Assembly (NCBI RefSeq): GCF_001682385.1
Contig: NZ_CP016210.1
Coordinates: 4,340,001 to 4,404,000 of the forward strand
DNA length: 64,000 nt
From: Azoarcus olearius
GTDB lineage: Bacteria; Pseudomonadota; Gammaproteobacteria; Burkholderiales; Rhodocyclaceae
Reading direction: 5' to 3'
Made by a program: the position numbers and the translations under genes. A model generated the notes under the pieces. That model was not told the DNA's origin. It did not search any database and saw nothing but the letters and a program-made list of their open reading frames with translations. This document shows positions 9,399-16,589 of this stretch, piece by piece; the stretch's first letter is position 1; every line of letters starts with the position of its first letter.

Positions 9399-10895
9399 AT
9401 GGCTGACACGCAAGCCCAGAACGAAGCCCAGGCCGGCGGCCTGGCCCTTGAAGGTGGCGATTTCGAATCGCTGCTGCGCCAGGAATTCAAGCCCAAGACC
9501 GACGAAGCCCGCAGCGCCGTCGAAAACGCCGTCCGCACGCTGGCCGAACAGGCCCTGTCGCAGACCACGCTGATCGGCACCGACGTCGTCAAGTCGATCG
9601 AGGCGATCATCGCCGCGCTCGACCAGAAGCTCACCGAACAGGTCAACCAGATCATCCACCACGAGGACTTCCAGAAACTGGAAGGTGCCTGGCGCGGCCT
9701 GCACTACCTGGTGAACAACACCGAAACCGACGAGATGCTGAAGATCCGCGTCTTCAACATCACCAAGAACGAACTCGGCAAGACGCTCAAGCGCTACAAG
9801 GGCACCGCCTGGGACCAGAGCCCGATCTTCAAGCGCGTCTATGAAGAGGAATACGGCCAGTTCGGCGGCGAGCCCTTCGGTTGCATCGTCGGCGACTACC
9901 ACTTCGACCAGAGCCCGCCGGACGTCGAACTGCTCGGCGAAATGGCCAAGGTCAGCGCCGCCGCGCACACCCCGTTCATCACCGGCGCCTCGCCCACCAT
10001 CATGCAGATGGACTCGTGGCAGGAACTCGCCAACCCGCGCGATCTCACCAAGATCTTCTCCACGCCGGAATACGCCGCGTGGCGCTCGCTGCGCGAGTCC
10101 GACGACGCCAAGTACATCGGCCTCGCGATGCCGCGCTTCCTGAGCCGCGTGCCCTACGGCGCCCGCACCAACCCGGTCGAGGAGTTCGACTTCGAGGAAG
10201 ACACCGGCGCCGCCGACCACAGCAAGTACACCTGGGCCAACGCGGCCTACGCGATGGCGGTCAACATCAACCGCTCGTTCAAGGAATACGGCTGGTGCTC
10301 GCGCATCCGCGGCATCGAATCCGGCGGCGCGGTGGAAAACCTGCCGGTGCACAGCTTCCCGACCGACGACGGCGGCGTGGACATGAAGTGCCCGACCGAA
10401 ATCGCCATTTCCGACCGCCGCGAAGCCGAACTGGCCAAGAACGGCTTCATGCCGCTGGTGCACAAGAAGAACTCCGACTTCGCCGCCTTCATCGGTGCGC
10501 AGTCGCTGCACAAGCCGGCCGAGTACGACGATCCGGACGCGACCGCCAACGCCAACCTCGGCGCGCGCCTGCCCTACCTGTTCGCCACCTGCCGCTTCGC
10601 CCACTACCTGAAGTGCATCGTGCGCGACAAGATCGGCTCGTTCAAGGAACGCGACGACATGCAGCGCTGGCTGCAGGACTGGATCATGAACTACGTCGAC
10701 GGCGATCCTTCGCACTCGTCGGAAGCCACCAAGGCCCGCCGTCCGCTGGCGGCCGCCGAGGTCGTGGTCGAGGAAGTCGAGGGCAATCCCGGCTTCTACT
10801 CGTCCAAGTTCTTCCTGCGCCCGCACTACCAGCTCGAAGGCCTCACGGTTTCGCTGCGCCTGGTTTCCAAGCTGCCCTCGGCCAAGGGCGGCTGA
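9399..10895 (+). CDS. tssC: TssC, large contractile sheath subunit
   Basis: TssC (VipB) is the major sheath subunit and carries the ClpV-recognised N-terminal helix. The 498-residue protein matches the family in length and in blocks such as LEGAWRGLHYLVNNTETDEM, AAHTPFITGASP and a C-terminal PGFYSSKFFLRPHYQLEG. It follows tssB, and the 128-nt gap to hcp contains two stable hairpins. No irregularity was seen. Confidence 0.98.
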   Translation: MADTQAQNEAQAGGLALEGGDFESLLRQEFKPKTDEARSAVENAVRTLAEQALSQTTLIGTDVVKSIEAIIAALDQKLTEQVNQIIHHEDFQKLEGAWRGLHYLVNNTETDEMLKIRVFNITKNELGKTLKRYKGTAWDQSPIFKRVYEEEYGQFGGEPFGCIVGDYHFDQSPPDVELLGEMAKVSAAAHTPFITGASPTIMQMDSWQELANPRDLTKIFSTPEYAAWRSLRESDDAKYIGLAMPRFLSRVPYGARTNPVEEFDFEEDTGAADHSKYTWANAAYAMAVNINRSFKEYGWCSRIRGIESGGAVENLPVHSFPTDDGGVDMKCPTEIAISDRREAELAKNGFMPLVHKKNSDFAAFIGAQSLHKPAEYDDPDATANANLGARLPYLFATCRFAHYLKCIVRDKIGSFKERDDMQRWLQDWIMNYVDGDPSHSSEATKARRPLAAAEVVVEEVEGNPGFYSSKFFLRPHYQLEGLTVSLRLVSKLPSAKGG

Positions 10896-10930
10896 TGTAC
10901 CAACGGCCGGCATGAACGGCCGGTTGAGAC

Positions 10931-10955
10931 GCCTGCTCCCGCGCGGGACGCAGGC
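10931..10955 (+). other. Hairpin between tssC and hcp (processing or attenuation candidate)
   Basis: Inverted arms GCCTGC-TCCC and GGGA-C-GCAGGC enclose a GCGC loop, giving a 10-bp stem with one bulged C. No T-tract follows, so it is not a standard intrinsic terminator. Its place before the highly needed hcp gene suggests an mRNA-processing or partial-termination role, which is inference. Confidence 0.45.
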
Positions 10956-10969
10956 GCGCACCACAGATC

Positions 10970-10990
10970 GCGCCGGATGGCCTCCGGCGC
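10970..10990 (+). other. Second hairpin upstream of hcp
   Basis: An 8-bp perfect stem (GCGCCGGA with TCCGGCGC) encloses the 5-nt loop TGGCC, 33 nt before the hcp start codon. With the hairpin at 10931-10955 it could protect the 5' end of an hcp-containing mRNA. There is no T-tract. Confidence 0.4.
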
Positions 10991-11023
10991 CTCGCAGCAT
11001 CCGACATCATTCAGGAGAAAGTC

Positions 11024-11512
11024 ATGGCAGTTGATATGTTCATCAAGATCGGCGACATCAAGGGTGAGTCGGTCGACAAGGTGCACGCCGACAAGATCGA
11101 CGTGCTCGCCTGGAGCTGGGGCATGAGCCAGTCCGGCACCACCCACATGGGCAGCGGCGGCGGCTCCGGCAAGGTCAGCGTGCAGGACATCTCCTTCACC
11201 AAGTACGTGGACGCCTCCAGCCACGCGCTGATCATGGCCTGCTGCAACGGCAAGCACTACGACGAAGCCGTGCTGATCGTGCGCAAGGCCGGCGAGAAGC
11301 CGCTCGAGTACATCAAGGTCACGATGAAGGAAGTCATCGTCACCTCCGTCAGCACCGGCGGCAGCGGTGGTGAGGATCGCCTGACCGAGAACGTCACGCT
11401 GAACTTCGCCGAGTTCAAGTACGAGTACACCAAGCAGGCGCCGAAGGGTGGCAAGGACAGCACCATGACCGCGACCTGGAACATCGCCGAAAACGACGGC
11501 AACGTCGGCTGA
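11024..11512 (+). CDS. hcp: Hcp, T6SS inner-tube protein (first copy)
   Basis: Hcp hexamers stack to form the inner tube expelled by sheath contraction. The 162-residue product begins MAVDMFIKIGDIKGES and contains the family blocks DKIDVLAWSWGMSQSG and a C-terminal ATWNIAENDG. A good AGGAGA ribosome site precedes it. A Rho-independent terminator lies just downstream, which would raise its transcript level over the following genes. The next gene encodes a second, clearly different Hcp. Confidence 0.96.
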   Translation: MAVDMFIKIGDIKGESVDKVHADKIDVLAWSWGMSQSGTTHMGSGGGSGKVSVQDISFTKYVDASSHALIMACCNGKHYDEAVLIVRKAGEKPLEYIKVTMKEVIVTSVSTGGSGGEDRLTENVTLNFAEFKYEYTKQAPKGGKDSTMTATWNIAENDGNVG

Positions 11513-11523
11513 TCGCGGTGGAC

Positions 11524-11565
11524 GGGCGACGCCTTTCCAGGTGTCGCCCGTGCTTTCGCTTTTTC
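11524..11565 (+). terminator. Rho-independent terminator after hcp
   Basis: Arms GGGCGACGCC (11524-11533) and GGTGTCGCCC (11540-11549) form a 10-bp stem with one G-T pair around the loop TTTCCA. A T-rich tail with a final TTTTT at 11561-11565 follows. Because hcp2 and the baseplate genes follow in the same direction, it is probably a partial terminator. Confidence 0.7.
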
Positions 11566-11706
11566 GCCCGACCCACCTGCGACACGCGCCCGGTTCGCAC
11601 CCGTCCAGGCGGCTTCCTGCGATCGCCGCGGACGCCCCCCGGTGGATCCGTGCCCGCGACCGCTTTGTTCCCCGGCAGTTAAACCGCCCCGCGACAGGAA
11701 TTCCTC

Positions 11707-12213
11707 ATGGCCTCCGGCGACATGTTCCTCAAAATCGAAGGCGCGCGCATGGGCCCCATCAAGGGCGAGGCCCAGGACGCCCTGCACAAGGACGAGATCG
11801 ACATCCTGTCCTGGAGCTGGGGCATGCAGGGCAATGCCAGCGCCACCGCCACCGCGGGCGGCCGCAGCGGCGGCGCCAGCCAGGTTTCGGTCAGCGAACT
11901 GGTCGTCTCCAAGGGTTTCGACCGCGCCAGCACCGCACTGCTGGTCGCGCTGCGCTCCAACGAACAGATCAAGCGCGCCGTACTCACGATGCGCAAGGCC
12001 GGTGGCCCGAAGGCGGTCGAGTTCCTCGTCATCACGATGGAAAACGCCCGCATCCGCTCGGTCCAGCTGTCCGGCGCCGGCACCGGCGATGACCCGGTGC
12101 ACGAGCAGGTCTCCATCTCGTTCCAGAAAATCGCCGTCGAATACCGCGGCCAGGAAGGCAGCGGCGGCGGCAACGCCGTATCGCGCTTCGAAACCGACGT
12201 CACGCCCCAATAA
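11707..12213 (+). CDS. Hcp family protein (second, divergent copy)
   Basis: This 168-residue protein shares the Hcp framework with the preceding gene: DMFLKIEGARMGPIKGE, then DEIDILSWSWGMQG, then VLTMRKAGG. It has a longer Ala/Thr/Gly-rich loop near residues 40-58 and a different C-terminus (NAVSRFETDV). It lies 194 nt after hcp, beyond a terminator, and 15 nt before tagJ. Two unlike Hcps in tandem suggest either distinct tube segments or effector-specific tubes, which is inference. Membership in the Hcp family is clear. Confidence 0.92.
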   Translation: MASGDMFLKIEGARMGPIKGEAQDALHKDEIDILSWSWGMQGNASATATAGGRSGGASQVSVSELVVSKGFDRASTALLVALRSNEQIKRAVLTMRKAGGPKAVEFLVITMENARIRSVQLSGAGTGDDPVHEQVSISFQKIAVEYRGQEGSGGGNAVSRFETDVTPQ

Positions 12214-12228
12214 GCCGAGGAGAGGACC

Positions 12229-13050
12229 ATGTCCGCCCCCGCCAAAACCCTAGCCGACGCCGAAGCCGCGCTGCGCGCCGGCGACCCCGACGCCGCCCTC
12301 GCCCAGCTGCAGGCCGCGGTACGGTCCCAGCCCGCCGATGCCAAGCTGCGTGTGTTCCTGTTCCAGTTGCTGGCCGTGCTAGGCCAGTGGGAGCGCGCCC
12401 TCAACCAGCTCAACGTCGCCACCGAACTCGACGCGTCCACGCTCGCGATGGCGCAGATGTACCGCGAGACGCTGCGCTGCGAAGTGCTGCGCGCCGAGGT
12501 CTTCGCCGGCAAGCGCGTTCCCTTGTTGTTCGGCGAGCCCGAACAGTGGCTCGCGCTGCTGCTCGAATCGCTGCTGACCGCGGGCCGCGGCGACCATGCC
12601 GCCGCGCTGCGCCTGCGCGAACAGGCGTTCGAACTGGCACCCTCCAGCCCCGGCCGCATCGACGGCACGCCCTTCGCGTGGCTCGCCGACGCCGACGGCC
12701 GCCTCGGCCCGGTGTGCGAGGCGGTAATCAACGGCCGCTACTACTGGATTCCCTACGCGCGGCTCGCCAGCATCGACATCGAAGCGCCGAGCGACCTGCG
12801 CGACTTCGTCTGGGCGCCCGCCCACTTCGTGTTCACCAACGGCGGCGAAACCGTGGGCGTGATCCCCACCCGCTACCCGGGTTCGGAAAGCGCCGCCGAC
12901 GGCGCGCTCAAGCTCGGCCGCCGTACCGAATGGCTGGAGCACGACGGCGACTACCGCGGCCTCGGTCAGCGCCTGCTGACCACCGACGGCGCCGAATACG
13001 CCCTGCTCGACATCCGCCGCATCGAGTTCGACGCCGCCGTCGATGGCTGA
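12229..13050 (+). CDS. tagJ: TagJ (ImpE family) T6SS accessory protein
   Basis: The 273-residue protein starts with TPR-like helices (ALRAGDPDAALAQLQAAVRSQP, then LFQLLAVLGQWERALNQL) and ends with the ImpE C-terminal domain containing GRYYWIPYARLASIDIEAP. ImpE/TagJ proteins bind sheath or ClpV components in systems such as the Pseudomonas HSI-I, where they aid sheath recycling. A GGAGAGG ribosome site lies before the ATG. Its stop overlaps the tssE start by 8 nt, pointing to coupled translation. Confidence 0.92.
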   Translation: MSAPAKTLADAEAALRAGDPDAALAQLQAAVRSQPADAKLRVFLFQLLAVLGQWERALNQLNVATELDASTLAMAQMYRETLRCEVLRAEVFAGKRVPLLFGEPEQWLALLLESLLTAGRGDHAAALRLREQAFELAPSSPGRIDGTPFAWLADADGRLGPVCEAVINGRYYWIPYARLASIDIEAPSDLRDFVWAPAHFVFTNGGETVGVIPTRYPGSESAADGALKLGRRTEWLEHDGDYRGLGQRLLTTDGAEYALLDIRRIEFDAAVDG

Positions 13051-13552
13051 CCTGCTGCCGCTCGACCGCCTGCAGCCGGCGCTGCTCGACCGCCTGCGCG
13101 ACGACGCGCCGGACCAGCGCCACGAGGCCAAGGAAGCGCGCGTGCTCGGCCGCAGCCAGCTGCGCGAGGCGGTGCTGCGCGACCTCACCTGGCTGCTCAA
13201 TGCGATGCGCCCGCCGGAGCGGGAGGGCGTCGGGGTGTGGCCGGAGGTCGAGAACTCGGTGCTGAACTACGGCATGCCGTGCTTTTCCGGGGAAACCGCG
13301 TCCTCGCTCGACATCACCGACCTCGAACGCGCAATCCGCGACTCGCTGCTGCGTTTCGAGCCGCGCATCATCCCCGGCACGCTCGAGGTCAGCACCGAGC
13401 AGCACGAGAACATCCTCGACTGGCACAACGTGATCAGCGTGCGCATCTCGGCGCAGATCTGGGCCCAGCCGGTGCCGCTCGAACTGCTGCTGCGCACCCA
13501 GCTCGACCTCGAAAGCGGCCTGGTCGAGGTGCGCGACATCAACGGCTACTGA
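13043..13552 (+). CDS. tssE: TssE, gp25-like baseplate wedge protein
   Basis: TssE is the T6SS counterpart of phage T4 gp25 and caps the sheath at the baseplate. The 169-residue sequence has the TssE opening (LLPLDRLQPALLDRLRDD), a central VLNYGMPCFSG block, DLERAIRDSLLRFEPRI and the lysozyme-like-fold C-terminus ending in VEVRDINGY. It overlaps tagJ by 8 nt and is followed by tssF after 98 nt. Confidence 0.95.
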   Translation: MADLLPLDRLQPALLDRLRDDAPDQRHEAKEARVLGRSQLREAVLRDLTWLLNAMRPPEREGVGVWPEVENSVLNYGMPCFSGETASSLDITDLERAIRDSLLRFEPRIIPGTLEVSTEQHENILDWHNVISVRISAQIWAQPVPLELLLRTQLDLESGLVEVRDINGY

Positions 13553-13650
13553 ACACATGAAGCATCCCCTCCACGCACTGCGCATGACGCGCGCCGGCGG
13601 TGCCCGGCCGGCCCCCGCGGCAACCACGGGACGGGCGGACACGTACTGAC

Positions 13651-15522
13651 ATGGATCCCCGGCTGCTGCGCTACTACAACCTCGAACTCCAGCACCTGCG
13701 CGAGATGGGCGCGGAGTTCGCGCGCCAGTTCCCCAAGATCGCCGCGCGCCTCGGCATGGACGGCATCGAGGTCGCCGACCCCTATGTCGAGCGCCTGCTC
13801 GAAGGCGCGGGTTTCCTGGCCGCGCGCGTGCAGCTCAAGCTCGACGCCGAATTCCCCCGCTTCACCCAGCGCCTGCTGGAGATGCTGCACCCGCACTACC
13901 TCGCGCCCACGCCGGCGATGCTGGTGGCGCAGTTCCGCCCGGTGCCGGGCGAGACCAACCTTGCGCGCGGCTTCACGCTACCGCGCGGCACGCCGTTCCG
14001 CAGCCCGCTCGGCAAGGGCGACGCCGCCGCGTGCGAATTCCGCACCGCGCACGAGATCCGGCTGTGGCCGCTGGAGCTGGTGCAGGCGCGCTACTTCAGC
14101 TTTGCCGCCGATCTTCCGCTGGCCCGCCTGCCGCTTGCGGGGCGGGTACGCGGTGGGGTGCGGCTGACGCTGCGCACCACCGGCGGACTCAAGTTCAGCC
14201 AGCTCTCGCTCGACACGCTGAACCTGCACCTCGGCGGCGCGCAGGAAGTGGCCTACCGGCTGTGCGAGCTGATCGGCGCGGCCTCGCTCGGCGCGCTGGT
14301 GCAGCCCGCTGGCGGCAAGGGCGGCTGGCAGCGCTTCATCCCGCCGGAGCAGATCCGCCTCACCGGCTACGACGACGATCAGGCCCTGCTGCCCACGGCG
14401 CACCGCAGCTTCGGCGGCTACCGGCTGGTACAGGAGTACTTCTCCTTCCCCGAACGCTTCCTGTTCTTCGACGTTGGCGGTCTGGCCCCCGCGCTGGCCC
14501 AGGCCGACGACGAGATCGAACTGGTGCTGCTGTTCGGCCAGGGCGACGCGGTGCTCGAAAGCGTGGTGGACAACGCCAACTTCCTGCTCCACTGCACGCC
14601 GGCAATCAACCTGTTTCCGAAGCGCACCGACCGCATCCACGTCAACGACAGCGGCAACGAGTTCCACGTCGTCGCCGACCGCACGCGGCCGATGGACTAC
14701 GAAATCTACGAGCTGACCGAAGTGCTCGGCCACTTCCACGGTTCGCGCGACGAACAGCCCTTCCTGCCGTTCTACGCCGACTTCCATTCCGGCACCGGGG
14801 ACAGCCAGGCCTACTACAGCTGCCGGCGCGAACCGCGGCTGCTGTCGGAAAAGCAGAAGAAGAACGGCCCGCGCACCGGCTATGTGGGCAGCGAAGTCTT
14901 CCTGTCGCTGGTCGACCCGCGCGAGGCGCCCTACCGCGCCGACCTGCGCCAGCTGTCGATCCAGGCGCTGTGCACCAACCGCGACCTGCCCATCCTGCTG
15001 CCACAGGGTGGTGGCCAGACCGACTTCTCGCTCGACATCGCCGCGCCGGTCGAGGCGATCCGCTGCGTGCGCGGCCCCTCGCGGCCCTACGGCATGCTGG
15101 CCGAAGGCGCCAGCGCATGGCGCCTGATCAGCCACCTGGCGCTCAACCACTTCTCGCTGGTGGATGCCGACGCGCACGAAGGCGCCGGCGCGCTGCGCGA
15201 AATGCTCGAACTCTACGCAACCAGCGCCGACGTCGGCATGCGGCGCCAGGTGGAAGGGCTGAAGTCGGTCCGCGTGCTTCCCGTCGTCGCCCGCCTGCCC
15301 TTCCCCGGGCCGATCTGCTTCGGGCGCGGGCTGGAGATCGCGCTGGAAGTGGACGAGACCGCGTTCGAGGGCGGCGGCGCCTTCGTGTTCGGCTCGGTCA
15401 TGGAGCATTTCCTCGCCCGCCACGCCTCGCTCAACAGCTTCACCCAGACCACGCTGCGCTCGCTCACGCGCGGGGTGGTCATGCGCTGGGAGCCGCGATG
15501 CGGCAAGCGCACGATCCTGTAA
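13651..15522 (+). CDS. tssF: TssF, T6SS baseplate protein
   Basis: TssF forms the baseplate wedge with TssG and TssK. The chosen ATG at 13651 yields 623 residues starting MDPRLLRYYNLELQHLREMG, the canonical TssF start; an in-frame ATG 51 nt upstream adds only low-complexity residues. Family blocks include FPKIAARLGM, DPYVERLLEGAGFLAARVQLKLD and FLLHCTPAINLFPKR. The end overlaps the tssG start by 25 nt. Confidence 0.96.
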   Translation: MDPRLLRYYNLELQHLREMGAEFARQFPKIAARLGMDGIEVADPYVERLLEGAGFLAARVQLKLDAEFPRFTQRLLEMLHPHYLAPTPAMLVAQFRPVPGETNLARGFTLPRGTPFRSPLGKGDAAACEFRTAHEIRLWPLELVQARYFSFAADLPLARLPLAGRVRGGVRLTLRTTGGLKFSQLSLDTLNLHLGGAQEVAYRLCELIGAASLGALVQPAGGKGGWQRFIPPEQIRLTGYDDDQALLPTAHRSFGGYRLVQEYFSFPERFLFFDVGGLAPALAQADDEIELVLLFGQGDAVLESVVDNANFLLHCTPAINLFPKRTDRIHVNDSGNEFHVVADRTRPMDYEIYELTEVLGHFHGSRDEQPFLPFYADFHSGTGDSQAYYSCRREPRLLSEKQKKNGPRTGYVGSEVFLSLVDPREAPYRADLRQLSIQALCTNRDLPILLPQGGGQTDFSLDIAAPVEAIRCVRGPSRPYGMLAEGASAWRLISHLALNHFSLVDADAHEGAGALREMLELYATSADVGMRRQVEGLKSVRVLPVVARLPFPGPICFGRGLEIALEVDETAFEGGGAFVFGSVMEHFLARHASLNSFTQTTLRSLTRGVVMRWEPRCGKRTIL

Positions 15523-16541
15523 GCCTGTTCGACGCCCTGGCGCGCGAGCCCTGGGCCTTCGACTTCCTGCAGGCGATGCGCCGCATCGAATGCGCCTTTC
15601 CCGAGCGGCCGCGCTGGGGCAGCGCGCTGCGCCCGCAGGATGAGCCGGTGCGCCTCGGACAGGCGCCCTCGCTGTCGTTCGCGCCGGCCACGCTGTCCGC
15701 GTTCAAGACCGTCGAGGGAGCGCCGCCACGGCTGGAGGTGCGCTTCTTCGGCCTGCTCGGCCCCAACGGCCCGCTGCCGCTGCATCTCACCGAATACGCC
15801 CACCACCGCGAGCTGCACCACGGCGACGAGACCTTCGCGCGCTTTCTCGACCTCATCCACCACCGCTTCCTTGCGCTGTTCTACCGCGCCTGGGCGCAGG
15901 CCCAGCCCACGGTCAGCCTCGACCGCCCGCGCCAGGACCGCTTCTCCACCTACATCGGCTCGCTGATCGGCATCGGCCAGCCCGCCCTGCAGCAGCGCGA
16001 CAGCGTGCCGGACAACGCCCGCCGCTTCCAGGCCGGCCTGCTCGCGCGCCAGGTGCGCAACGGCGAGGGGCTGCAGGCGGTGCTCACGGGCTATTTCGAG
16101 CTGCCGGTGGCGGTGGAACAGTACGTCGGCCACTGGATGACGCTGCGCGAACGCGACCATTCGCGCCTGGGTCGCGCCCGGCTGGGCAGCGACACCGTGC
16201 TCGGACGCCGGGTGTGGGACCGCCAGAGCAAGTTCCGCCTGCAGATCGGCCCACTGACGCTGGTCCAGTACGAAGCCTTCCTGCCCGGTGGCAGCGCGCT
16301 GCCGCGGCTGGCGGACTGGGTACGCTTCTACACCGGCGGCGAGCTGTCGTGGGATGCGCGGCTGCAGCTGCAGCGCGACCAGGTGCCGCCGCTGCGGCTT
16401 GCCCACGGCGCGCGGCTGGGCTGGACGAGTTGGCTCGGCGCCCGGCGCGGCAACCGCGACGCCGACGAACTGGTGCTCGACGCCGAGCGCCTGGTTGCAC
16501 GAACACCCCCTCCCCGTGCGGGCGATTCCCCGCACGACTGA
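15498..16541 (+). CDS. tssG: TssG, T6SS baseplate protein
   Basis: The gene begins within the end of tssF (25-nt overlap) and encodes 347 residues. The N-terminal part (LFDALAREPWAFDFLQAMRR, IECAFPERPRWG) and the block FFGLLGPNGPLPLHLTEYA are diagnostic for TssG (ImpH/VasB). TssG joins TssF and TssK in the wedge beneath the sheath. The ATG at 15498 is the only start that preserves this N-terminus. clpV follows after 48 nt. Confidence 0.95.
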   Translation: MRQAHDPVSLFDALAREPWAFDFLQAMRRIECAFPERPRWGSALRPQDEPVRLGQAPSLSFAPATLSAFKTVEGAPPRLEVRFFGLLGPNGPLPLHLTEYAHHRELHHGDETFARFLDLIHHRFLALFYRAWAQAQPTVSLDRPRQDRFSTYIGSLIGIGQPALQQRDSVPDNARRFQAGLLARQVRNGEGLQAVLTGYFELPVAVEQYVGHWMTLRERDHSRLGRARLGSDTVLGRRVWDRQSKFRLQIGPLTLVQYEAFLPGGSALPRLADWVRFYTGGELSWDARLQLQRDQVPPLRLAHGARLGWTSWLGARRGNRDADELVLDAERLVARTPPPRAGDSPHD

Positions 16542-16589
16542 CACCATCCGCGGCCGCCGCCGGCGCCGCATACGAAGAGAGAGACACGC

